A stretch of DNA of 64,000 nucleotides from CAWBOY01 sp963790585 (GTDB lineage Bacteria; Planctomycetota; Planctomycetia; Gemmatales; Gemmataceae). The notes below the pieces were generated by a model. The model was not told where the DNA came from. It made no database searches and worked only from the letters and a program-made list of their open reading frames with translations. The translations under genes and the position numbers were made by a program. The DNA lies in contig CAWBOY010000006.1 in NCBI GenBank assembly GCA_963790585.1, forward strand, positions 744,001-808,000, read 5' to 3'. Of the stretch, positions 16,312 through 25,700 are shown piece after piece. The stretch's first letter is position 1; each line of letters begins with the position of its first letter.

Positions 16312-18033
16312 GTGCGCATGTCGCGGAAGCAGTTGCGTAAACTCGTTATCTATCCTATCGATCGTGGTCGGTTTCGCCTATTTGACATATCGCGCGTCTT
16401 CACGCTCAACCTGAATACAACGTATGCAACGTTCGCTTCTGTGTTCCTCTTGACGGGAGAAGCCTTCGGCGTCCTCACGATGCTGCTGTACTTCCTGCAG
16501 GTATGGGACGTCAGCGAGCCTAAACAAAAACCGGTTCTCGAAGGTCGAACCGTTGATGTCTTCGTTCCCACTTACAATGAAGACCCAGATCTGCTGCGCA
16601 CCACGCTCAAAGCATGCGTCGCAATGGATTATCCGCACCGGACTTACCTCTGCGACGACGGCGGCACCGACGCCCGAATCAACGATGAGCAAAAGGGCCC
16701 CGCCTCCCGCGAGCGCGCTGAGATCTTGAAGTCGCTGTGCGCCGAGGTCGGCGCGATCTACCGGACCCGGCCCGCGAATGCGCATGCGAAGGCTGGCAAT
16801 CTAAACCACGCTTTCTCCGAGACGGATGGCGAATTCATCATCATCTTTGACGCCGACCATATTCCCGACCGCAATTTCATCACGCGGCTGGTCGGCTACT
16901 TCGAGGATGAAAAGCTCGCCTTTGTCCAGACTCCACACGCCTTCTATAACCTAGACTCGTTTCAAGCCCAGCTCAACGCCGCCAAGGCCAGCTATTGGGA
17001 GGAAGGCCAGCTCTTTTATCACGTTCTCCAGCCCGGTCGAAATATCTGGAACGCCGCCATTTTCGCCGGCAGCGCCGCGATGTTTCGCCGCGAGGCTCTG
17101 GAACAGGTCGGTTATATCGCGACCGAAACCATCACCGAAGATATGCACACCGGGCTGCGCATGCATCAAAAGGGCTGGCAGTCGCTCGGTATCTCTGAAC
17201 GTATGATCAGCGGCCAGGCGGCCCAGGACGTTACGACCTTTCACTCGCAACGATTGCGCTGGGGCGAAGGCAATTTGAGCGTCATGGCCTACGATAATCC
17301 GCTCACAATGCGCGGTTTGAAGCTCGGTCAGCGCCTCTGTTACTCCGCTACTATTTTCAATTGGGTCGGTGGCCTCTTCAAAATTCCGATCTACGTCACG
17401 CCGTTGCTCATGCTTATCACCGGCGTTCCACCTGTAAATCAGTTCACCTGGACGCTGGGCGCGTTCACGGCCGTTTACCTGATGGTGGCCATCTTCGCTG
17501 TCAAATGGGTCGGCAATGGCTTTATGTCGGTTTGGTATTCCGAATTGTTCACGATGGCCTGTTTCTGGACCCAAGTTCAGGGCACGATACGCGCTATCTT
17601 CCTGCGCAGATTTCAGCAATTCGTCGTCACGACTAAACGCGGTAGACAATCAAAGAGCATCTGGAAATTCATTGCTCCGCACGTCTACCTGATCGCCGCC
17701 AGCGTTTTGGCCCTCACCTGGGCCTGGAGCCGTATCGCTTTCCGCATTTCCGATGACTATTGGAAGCCGCTGGTCGCAACCTTTTGGACGGCTTTCCACG
17801 GTGCCTTGGCGTACCTCTATGTTCGCCGCGCTTTCTGGGACGACGAACGGCGGTACAACGCGCGCCATCGCGTTCACGTACCTGTCACTTATGAATTGGA
17901 AAACGCCGGCCCAGGCGCCGAATCTTTTGTCGGGCTTAACTGCCGATCTCAACGACATGGGTCTAGGCATGGTCGCCTACTCGCGGCTCAACATCGGCGA
18001 TCGTCTCCGATTAACAATCAACGGCCCGATTGA
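16312..18033 (+). CDS. bcsA: Cellulose-synthase-like processive glycosyltransferase (GT2), catalytic part
   Basis: This inner-membrane enzyme would polymerise sugars from a UDP-sugar and push the chain through its own membrane channel. Residues counted from GTG 16312, which has GGAGG 8 nt upstream (a TTG at 16294 is also open but lies before this site). Two N-terminal hydrophobic stretches precede the GT-A domain with DDGG (about 115), DADH (about 180-183), TED (about 275-277) and QRLRW (about 313-317), the D, DxD, TED and QxxRW motifs of processive GT2 enzymes. Several helices follow, then FVVTTK (about 437), which matches the FxVTxK gating loop of BcsA. The N-terminal membrane part is shorter than in proteobacterial BcsA. 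The true frame leaves this ORF at about 17927, at a TTTT run; the last ~35 residues to the stop at 18033 are off-frame. The polymer could be cellulose or another beta-glycan. Confidence 0.9.
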   Translation: MRMSRKQLRKLVIYPIDRGRFRLFDISRVFTLNLNTTYATFASVFLLTGEAFGVLTMLLYFLQVWDVSEPKQKPVLEGRTVDVFVPTYNEDPDLLRTTLKACVAMDYPHRTYLCDDGGTDARINDEQKGPASRERAEILKSLCAEVGAIYRTRPANAHAKAGNLNHAFSETDGEFIIIFDADHIPDRNFITRLVGYFEDEKLAFVQTPHAFYNLDSFQAQLNAAKASYWEEGQLFYHVLQPGRNIWNAAIFAGSAAMFRREALEQVGYIATETITEDMHTGLRMHQKGWQSLGISERMISGQAAQDVTTFHSQRLRWGEGNLSVMAYDNPLTMRGLKLGQRLCYSATIFNWVGGLFKIPIYVTPLLMLITGVPPVNQFTWTLGAFTAVYLMVAIFAVKWVGNGFMSVWYSELFTMACFWTQVQGTIRAIFLRRFQQFVVTTKRGRQSKSIWKFIAPHVYLIAASVLALTWAWSRIAFRISDDYWKPLVATFWTAFHGALAYLYVRRAFWDDERRYNARHRVHVPVTYELENAGPGAESFVGLNCRSQRHGSRHGRLLAAQHRRSSPINNQRPD

Positions 18034-18229
18034 GCGAATTCCTGTCGAAGGTACGGTTAAGCGAATCGAGCGCGTCGCCACCGACTTGCAAGCTGGCATG
18101 GCCGTGGGCTTTCGCTACGGCATCGCGTTTGAAAACCGCACCACGGAACAGACTCGACGCCTTGAATACGCTGTGCTTCCACTATGCGGTGCCGAAGCTC
18201 TATGGCGAATTCAACTGGACGCGGCGTAG
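17925..18229 (+). CDS. PilZ domain segment of the synthase
   Basis: This frame continues the synthase after the first indel. The RxxxR half of the c-di-GMP site (RYNAR, at about 17851-17865) is still in the upstream frame; this segment brings the second half as DLNDMGLG, that is DxNxxG in place of the usual D/NxSxxG, then VEGTVKRIE and YGIAFENRT strands. The fold is clearly PilZ, but the Ser-to-Asn change may alter nucleotide binding. The real frame shifts again at about 18175. Confidence 0.75.
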
Positions 18230-18824
18230 CGGTGGTTTCATCGGCTGGCTCTTCTCGCCGCGACGTAACTACAAGCGCTTCGGGCTCAATTTCCCATGCT
18301 TCTTCGAAGATCCCGCCAGCCGTGAGATCACGCCGGCTTCGACGGAAGATCTCAATCGCAAGGCTCTCGCCGTCATCATGCGCAATCCGCCGTCGCCGGG
18401 TACGGAGCGCGACTTCGTGATGTACACGCCCGTCGGCGAGATCCGCGGGCGCGGCAAGGTGCTGCGCAATGAACCGCGTATGTACGCTGGCCGCCCGTAT
18501 TTCCTTTGTGCCTTTGAATTTGTCAGCTTCGAGGGCTCAGGCCAGGTTTCACTGCTCGAACTCTGCTCCGCGCGCTCCCGCAAAAGTCTCGCCTTGGTTA
18601 TGCAGCCGCGGCGTAAGCTGCGGCCTATCCGGATGCGTGGCCGCGTCACGGCGGCGACGTTCGCCATCGCCCCGTTCGTTTTGCTCGTCTTGTTGCTGTT
18701 CCGCTTCGTCAACGCGGATGATTTCTTCCTGCGCGACATCGGCAATTACCCCGCCGAACAAGACCGTCGACGCCAAAGACGTCGAGCGCGTCAAAAGCAT
18801 CTACGAAAATACCAAAGTCACTAG
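18176..18824 (+). CDS. Second PilZ-like domain and last membrane helix of the synthase
   Basis: Starting at FHYAVPKLYGEFNW, this segment contains RRNYKRFGLNFPC, a run of beta strands, and YFLCAFEFVSFEGSG, a layout like a second, degenerate PilZ domain. The hydrophobic helix VTAATFAIAPFVLLVLLLF near 18650-18710 is followed by FVNADDFFLRDIGNY. With PilZ in the cytoplasm, this helix would carry the chain out to the periplasm. The Arg-rich end before the stop at 18824 is off-frame; the true frame leaves at the CCCC run 18749-18752. Confidence 0.65.
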
Positions 18825-18951
18825 CCCCTACAGCTATCCGAGCAACGATCGGTTGATTCTGCTGAGTCATGCGACTCAAAAAGCGGAGCTGCTCGAGCGA
18901 GTTTGCGCAAGTGACCATGAAGCTCGCTCCGCGCGATCGGAACAACCTTGA
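18753..18951 (+). CDS. Linker between membrane helix and TPR array
   Basis: After removal of one C the chain reads YPPNKTVDAKDVERVKSI and on through ATQKAELLERV, with codon use like the rest of the gene and no stop. This short frame is the direct evidence that the TPR array is fused to the synthase. The true frame leaves it at TTT 18902-18904. Confidence 0.55.
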
Positions 18952-19579
18952 CCTCCAGATCGACTTGGCTCGTGCCTATGCCCTCAGTGGTAAATATGAG
19001 CTTGCCGAAGAAGAATTCAATAAGCTGCTGCGAAACGCAACTCCCGAGCGGATGGGTTATTTGACCTATGAGGACCTCTTGGCCTCCGCCGCCCGCAATA
19101 GCGCTCGGATTCCAAACAAAGCCGAAGTCACCAGACAATTCGACGAACTCCTCACTCTCAAGCCGGATCCGCGCTGGAAGCCGGAAGACCCGCCACTGCC
19201 GAACGATCCCAAAAATCCCGAATTCAACGAGACGAATCAATTACAGAGATTCGAAATACGCAAACTAGGCTATCGCACCGAGCTGGCCAGCAACCTCGAC
19301 GCCTGGGACCAAAATAAAGAAGTTATCGACCTGCTCAAGAACAATCCGACCGATCAAAACGGCAAGGTTCTGCTCGTCTTCGCTTATAAGAAGGCCGAGG
19401 ATCTGAAGGCGGCCAACAAAGTCATCGACGAAATGCTGGCAGTGAACCCGCAAAATCCGGTGGCGCTGGGGCTCGCGGGGAAATACTGGTGGCGGAGAAC
19501 CGGGCGGAAGACGCCATGGCGCTGTTCAACTCGCTCGCCAAAGCGAATCCAGATGACTTGCGCTTTCCAATCAAGCTGA
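18869..19579 (+). CDS. Start of the TPR array
   Basis: The segment carries AQVTMKLAPRDRNNL followed by LARAYALSGKYELAEEEFNKLL, a canonical TPR. If the TPR protein were a separate gene, ATG 18916 (MKLAPRDRN) would be the likeliest start, but it has no ribosome-binding site. One base is missing at about 19486. Confidence 0.7.
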   Translation: MRLKKRSCSSEFAQVTMKLAPRDRNNLDLQIDLARAYALSGKYELAEEEFNKLLRNATPERMGYLTYEDLLASAARNSARIPNKAEVTRQFDELLTLKPDPRWKPEDPPLPNDPKNPEFNETNQLQRFEIRKLGYRTELASNLDAWDQNKEVIDLLKNNPTDQNGKVLLVFAYKKAEDLKAANKVIDEMLAVNPQNPVALGLAGKYWWRRTGRKTPWRCSTRSPKRIQMTCAFQSS

Positions 19580-20742
19580 CGCAGGCGACGATCTCCGCCA
19601 GGAAATACGATGAAGCGATCAACCAGATCGCGACAATCAGCCAGCGCTACGAGAAAGCGCAGGCTGACGCCGCTGCGGAGGCCCAGGCCAAAGGCCAAGC
19701 CTTTCAGCCTATGGGCATTTTCCAGCGCTACCCCGAACTTGCCGAGGCTTTCGTCAACGCGGCCGCCGGCGCTGTGAATCCGCTCGGCTCGCCTCAAGAA
19801 GACATGGCCCTCGCGCTCTACGAACGCGACAAAAGCTTGAGCAAGAAAGACACCGCCGGTTACCTCGCTCGGCTTGGTTGGGTGCTAAGTAAAGTGCGCC
19901 AATACGAGAAGAGCACCGCGCTGCTCAGGCGCGCCTTGAGCATTGACGACCATAGCGAAGTGATCCGCCGCCAGTTGGTCGGCGTCTACGTCAAGATGGC
20001 GGACATAGAAAACTCCAACGGCGCGGTGGAAAAAGCCAAGGAGTATCTCGCGTCGGCCAAGGAGCTTTTGCAGGGCAAAGAGAACAATGTCGAAACCAAG
20101 ATGTTGATGGCCGACATCTACATCAACAACAAGAACTATCCCGAAGCGATTGAAATATTTGAACAGATACTCCGGGATGATCCCAAGGACGTCGATGCCC
20201 GGCTGATGCTTGCCCGGGTCCTGAGCTGGAAACGGCCGAACCAAAAGCCCGAAGACTTCGCGCGCTCGCTTTCGCTCCTTCGTGAACTCGAACAAGAGGC
20301 GCTGACGCAAGATGCTATTCAGAAGGAAATCGCCGAAAAACGAATGGCGTCGGACAAAGTCGTCCTGTCGAAAGAGGAATACCAGGAGTTGATCGCCGAG
20401 GTGACACTCTGGAGCGGCAACGCCAAGGAAGCCCTCGTTCTTTACGAGCGCATGCTCACGAACGACAACTTCGCCAAGCGCCCATGGCTCTGGTGGGGTT
20501 TCGTCGACGCCGCCGCGGCCGACAAGACACAGGAGCTGGCGCCGGCGCAATTGCAGATCCTCGAGGCGATTGCGCAAGCGACGCTAAAGGACGAACACAG
20601 AGGCTCCGCCACCACCAGAATCTTCGCCGCGCAATCGAAAGCGCAAGAGCGAGACGGCGTTTCTCTCCCGATTGGCCTGGTCGCTTCTGTTCCACGTCAA
20701 AGACGACAAGGACGCGGAGATCGCCAACAAAATCCTCGATAA
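19489..20742 (+). CDS. TPR array segment
   Basis: About four helical-repeat units, including YLARLGWVLSKV and LMADIYINNKNYPEAIEIFE, the latter a textbook TPR. The frame degenerates at about 20590, where one base is in excess. Confidence 0.8.
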   Translation: MAENRAEDAMALFNSLAKANPDDLRFPIKLTQATISARKYDEAINQIATISQRYEKAQADAAAEAQAKGQAFQPMGIFQRYPELAEAFVNAAAGAVNPLGSPQEDMALALYERDKSLSKKDTAGYLARLGWVLSKVRQYEKSTALLRRALSIDDHSEVIRRQLVGVYVKMADIENSNGAVEKAKEYLASAKELLQGKENNVETKMLMADIYINNKNYPEAIEIFEQILRDDPKDVDARLMLARVLSWKRPNQKPEDFARSLSLLRELEQEALTQDAIQKEIAEKRMASDKVVLSKEEYQELIAEVTLWSGNAKEALVLYERMLTNDNFAKRPWLWWGFVDAAAADKTQELAPAQLQILEAIAQATLKDEHRGSATTRIFAAQSKAQERDGVSLPIGLVASVPRQRRQGRGDRQQNPR

Positions 20743-22798
20743 GACCGCCAAACTCACGGAGCGCGGCATCGAAATTCGCAAAGAATTGGCGGGAGTGATG
20801 GCCCGGGCCCGACGTTATCAAGAGGCGCTCACCCTCTACCTGGGCCTCCCAGCGCTCGATAACACCGATCGGCTCAACCTCGCGCAGATCTATAGCGCGC
20901 TCGAAAACTTCGCGGCCGCCGCCAAGGAATGTCAGACGGTCCTGACCAGCGATCCGACCAACCTGGAAGCGGAACGTCTACTGGCGGATGTTTACAGCTG
21001 GGAAGGCGGCAAGCAACAGTACGGCAAAGCGCTCGCTACTTACGCCAAGCTCATCAAGATGGCGACCGACAAACCGGACGCCAATTTGGATTTACGCGAT
21101 CTGCAAAGGCGCCAGGCTGAGATCACCCTTTGGTCCGGCGAGTACGCAGTGGCTCTTGGCCTGTTCGAGACGCTGTTGGCGACCGGGACCGATGAATCCA
21201 CTGATCCCAAAAACCCGTACCCACTCAGCAAAGGATTCATGGAGGCGGCGGGGCGGGTCGAGAAACTGACCGAAGAACAACGGAAACTAGCCTCCCGCAT
21301 TGCTCGCCAAAGAATTCAGATCGATGCAAACAGCGTCGAATACATGGCCCGCGTAGCCTGGGTAGATTACCGCCATCTTAACAACGCTGAAGGTGGCCTC
21401 GATCTTGCCAGGCAAGCGATGCAGATCAAATCCAAGGACCCTGCCGTTTTGTCGCGCCTCGCCTGGGTCCTGTACCAAATGAAGCAGGTAAAAGACGCCG
21501 AGACCGTGCTCGAAGAGGCGTTGGCGTTGCAGCCGAAGAAGCCGGGCGTCCAGCGCGAACTGTCGGGCGTCTTGGCCGCCACCGGGAATTACGGCAAAGC
21601 ACGCACATTCTTGGAGGGGCTCGTCAAAGCCAACCCCAACGACCGTGACCTGCAAATTTCCCTGGCCCAGGTGACTTTCGCTTCCGGCGACCAGGCTGCC
21701 GGATTAACGCAGATGCGAAAGCTCTACAAAGAAAATCCCAACCAAACCACTTTGTGGACGGTCCTAGTCGATTCGTTGGCAGCCGCCAAGGCGGTCACGG
21801 CCGACGATTTGATGATCGCCCTTCAGCTTGCCGACAAGGAGCCAGCCGGCGAAAGCACCAGTGACAAATCCAATTATCTAGCTCGGCTCGCCTGGGTTCT
21901 GTACCACGAATCCGACGGCGCGCAATTCGACGCAGCGCGCAAAAAAGCTGTACAGGGCAAGGTCAATGATCTCGTCCGGCGTGCAGTCCGTCTTGGTGCC
22001 ACAGATTTTCAAGCGCGGCTGGAATTAGCCAACACGCTCGTCGCCATCAATAAACCGGAAGATGCGCTCCCGATTTTCAAAGAACTGAAATCCAAAGTTT
22101 TGCCGGCAGATCGGCAGGCGTTCGACGCACGCCTAGCTTTGGTTACATTTTGGAGCAAGAATGTCCGAGAAGGCATCAGGCTGATTCAGGAATCGCTGGC
22201 CCAGAAATTTGACCAACCGGAACTTCAAGTGGCGTTCGTCGAGGCCGCCTCGGCGAGCGACAGGGGCGCGATGACTGCAAATCAGCTGGTCATGCTCAAA
22301 AAGCTCGCCAATCTTGAGCCAAAAGAGCGACCGAAGGCGCCAGATCCCGCCTTGTATTTGTCGCGGCTGGCATGGGCGCTCTACCGCGAAGGGAATCCGG
22401 AGGATGAAGCCAAAGCCGACAAGGAAATGGTCGATATGGCTCTAAAGCTCCTCAACGATGCAATCGCGGCCAATCCGCAAGGGCCGGCGGCCCGCGCTGA
22501 AGTGGCCGGCGTTCTGGTGGCTACGAATCAGGCTGAGCGTGCCTTGCCGTGGCTCAAGGAATTGGCCGAGGGCCCGACCGATCCGAAGGATCCGCTCAAA
22601 TACAAGATCCAGTATGCCCAGGCTCTCCTTTGGGGCAAACAAACAGAGAAAGGCTTGCGCACCTGTATGACGTCCTGGTTAATTATGAATTCACCAACAA
22701 GAAGCTTGGCCTTCCGGATCTCTGGATCAGCTATGTGGAAGCCGCGGCGGCGGTCCCCAAAAATATTATGCTGCAGAACGAGATCGATCTTCTCGTGA
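20672..22798 (+). CDS. TPR array segment
   Basis: The real frame enters about 80 bp before the first Met, at APPPPESSPRNRKRK and FLSRLAW. Four further copies of the recurrent motif RLAW(x)LY follow (near 21345, 21455, 21885 and 22360) with WSGEYAVALGLFE-type hairpins. It ends in a one-base loss at about 22656. Confidence 0.85.
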   Translation: MAWSLLFHVKDDKDAEIANKILDKTAKLTERGIEIRKELAGVMARARRYQEALTLYLGLPALDNTDRLNLAQIYSALENFAAAAKECQTVLTSDPTNLEAERLLADVYSWEGGKQQYGKALATYAKLIKMATDKPDANLDLRDLQRRQAEITLWSGEYAVALGLFETLLATGTDESTDPKNPYPLSKGFMEAAGRVEKLTEEQRKLASRIARQRIQIDANSVEYMARVAWVDYRHLNNAEGGLDLARQAMQIKSKDPAVLSRLAWVLYQMKQVKDAETVLEEALALQPKKPGVQRELSGVLAATGNYGKARTFLEGLVKANPNDRDLQISLAQVTFASGDQAAGLTQMRKLYKENPNQTTLWTVLVDSLAAAKAVTADDLMIALQLADKEPAGESTSDKSNYLARLAWVLYHESDGAQFDAARKKAVQGKVNDLVRRAVRLGATDFQARLELANTLVAINKPEDALPIFKELKSKVLPADRQAFDARLALVTFWSKNVREGIRLIQESLAQKFDQPELQVAFVEAASASDRGAMTANQLVMLKKLANLEPKERPKAPDPALYLSRLAWALYREGNPEDEAKADKEMVDMALKLLNDAIAANPQGPAARAEVAGVLVATNQAERALPWLKELAEGPTDPKDPLKYKIQYAQALLWGKQTEKGLRTCMTSWLIMNSPTRSLAFRISGSAMWKPRRRSPKILCCRTRSIFS

Positions 22799-25700
22799 AG
22801 ATTAATCGCGCGCCGATCCCATCGAAAATTGACAAGCCTCAAGACAAGGCCCTGTATATCTCGCGGCTCGCCTGGGCTCTGTTCCGCGAAGGAAGCAAGG
22901 CTGCGGCCGAAAAGCGCGTCCTTGAACTCACAAAGTTGCTGCCTCAGGTTAAGGTGGACAAAGACCGCCTGGAGATCGCGGGAGTGCTCATGGCGACCGG
23001 CAATGCCCAGGATGCGCTGCCGATCTTTGAAGACCTGTCCAGAAAAGACCCGACCAATCTCGCTCTCCGCGCTCGGGTCGCCGAAGCTGCCCTGGCGAGC
23101 AACAAGATCGGCCAGGCGCTCAGCGGCCTCGAGGCAATTCTCGAGCCGCCCGCCGGCAACTTCGCCCAACCGGATAAGTGGCTCAACTACATCGACGCCG
23201 CCTCGTTGGCCGAGAAACCTGTCGCCACAATGACGCCGAAACAGGTACAACTCGCCGCCAAGATCGCCCAAGAACTACTCAAGGGTTCGCTCCCAGCGCG
23301 GTTTAAGGATCCAAACTCCAATGAAGAAAAAACGGTAGACCGCGCACTCTACATGACGCGTATGGCCTGGATTCTGAAGCGCGAAGGGGACAAACCCAAG
23401 CCCGCCGACGTCGCGCTCCTGGCTGACTCGGACAAACTGCTCAACGAGGCCCTCGCCTTGAATCCGCAGGATCCCGAGACTCGTCGCGCCCTGGCCCAGG
23501 TCTTCGTTTCGAGCACGAAAGGACCCGCCAAGGACAACGAAAAGGACAAGGAACGGTGGGACAAGGCGCTCGATCTGCTCAACGGTCTGGCGCTAATTGA
23601 ACCCAAACTGCCGGGTATCGACGCGGAGCTGGCACAAGCCGTCACCTGGAGCGGTCTCGATAACGGCAAGGGTCTCAAGCTCCTGTTTGACTCGCTAACC
23701 GGTAAGCTCGATCAGCCCTCGCTCTGGGCGACCTATATCAACGCGCTGGCGAATACGAAAGAGGGGTCGATCACGCCAGAGCAGATGGCGTTGTTGATGA
23801 AGATCGCCGATTCGCCCATACCGGAAAAGGTGCCGGATAAATCCCTCTATCTTTCGCGCCTCTCGTGGGTGTTCATCCGCGAAGGAAAGACAGCGGCGGC
23901 GGACAAACTGCTCGACAAGGTTCTGGCCGAGCGCAGCGCCAACGACGACGCTCGCCGTGAACTGATCGGCGTGCTCGCCGCGGCGGGGCGCGACAAGGCG
24001 GCCCTGGAACTCTACGCTCAAGTCGGCGTCATCAATGACTCCGATCGCTATCGGCTTATCGGCCTGTATGCCTCTTCACGCAAGTTCGACGAAGCCGAGA
24101 AGCAATGCGACATCCTTCTCAAGGAAAAGCCAGACGATCCGATCGCCAAACGCTGGATCGCCGACATCACTCTTTGGAAAGGCAAGAACTTCGCCAAGGC
24201 CGTGGCCATGTATCTGCCTCTGCTCCAAGCCGCGGCAGGCAAGGTTCCCGTCGACAAGAAGGAAGAAGACGACCGCCGTATCTTGCAGATGAACTTCATC
24301 GAGGCCGTTTCGCAGTTGCCGAAACTCTCGGCGGCCGAATCGGAAGCGGCGGCGAAGATCATCAAGGACTACGCCGATGACAAGGACCAGGATCTCGACG
24401 CGCTCGCGATAGCGCGGCTCGCACTCGTTCAGTACCGCCATTTCGATGCCAAGCAATCCGCTCCCTTGTTTGGAACGAGAGACGTCGCAGCGCTACTCAA
24501 TAGCATTCCCCACCAAGGTCGAACCTGGGAAGCGGCCACCACGGCACTCGTCGAGCAAACCGCCACGCAACCGGCATGGGCGAACGAGGGCCGACTGCTG
24601 ATGCTCAAGGCGATTGACAAACGCCCCAAGGACGCCACCAATCTAGCGCGCCTGTCGTGGCTGGTCTACCAGATCGGCTTCCAGAAACGTGCCGCGACCG
24701 TGTTGAACGAAGCGATCGCGCTCAAGCCTCAAGATCCAGCCGACCGGCAGGAGATTGCCAATGTTTTGGTAGCGACCAACCGCTTCCGCGAGGCTTTGGC
24801 CGAGTTCCAAAGTTTGGCCAAATTGTTGCCCAACGATCTCGAACTGAAGACGCGCGTCGCCGAGGTCACCGTCTGGAGCGGTAATTATCCCAAGGGTCTC
24901 GAACTCGTCGGCCAGCTTCTCAAGGCTAAGCCGGACGAGTCACGTCTCTGGACGACCTATGTCGATGCGTTTTCGTCGGTCAAGTCCGGCATCATCGATT
25001 GGGAGATCGCCTTAGCCGCCGAGTTGGCTGTCAAACCTCTCCCACCACAAGTCGTCGGCGTCGATGCCGAGATTCTCTATCTGAGCCGCCTGGCCTATGG
25101 TCTCCGCCGTGAGGACCTTCGGCTACGAACGACGAGTTACAAAGACAAAATCGACAGCCTCCTCAAACGTGCGTTGGCACTGAACACTCCAGATCAGGCC
25201 ACAGGCCGGCCCGCGCCGAGTAACGCCGTGCGACTCGAGCTGGCCGGTGTACTCGGTTCCGTGCAGCGCTTCGAGGAAGGGATGGTTCTCCTGGAACAAG
25301 TTCTCAAAGCCGATCCAGATAACCTCAATCTGCGCATTCAACTGGCGGAGTTTACGCTCTGGAGCGGCAAGGAATACACGGCGAAAGCCATCGCTCGCCT
25401 GGAGGCGCTCCTCAAGGACAACAGCAGCAAACCGCGCGTTTGGATTTCTTATATCAACGCCGTCGCCGACGTGGCTGAATTGAGCAATTCCCAAGTTCAG
25501 TGGGTCATCGACATCGCCGCGAACCTGGACAAGAAGCCGAAGTTCGACACGCCGGAGGAGCAAACCACCTTTGAAGCCGACCTGCCGGCCTTTGATTCAC
25601 GCATCGGCTGGATCCTTTTCCGCGAGGGCACCCGCTCCAAAAACATGGATTGGCTGGCACTGTCGACCCAAATGCTGGAAAGGGCCGTGGCGCTCAAGTC

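Noticed and set aside
16035..16319. Minus-strand ORF upstream of the synthase
   Set aside because: It overlaps the synthase start and ribosome-binding site and shows no recognisable protein.
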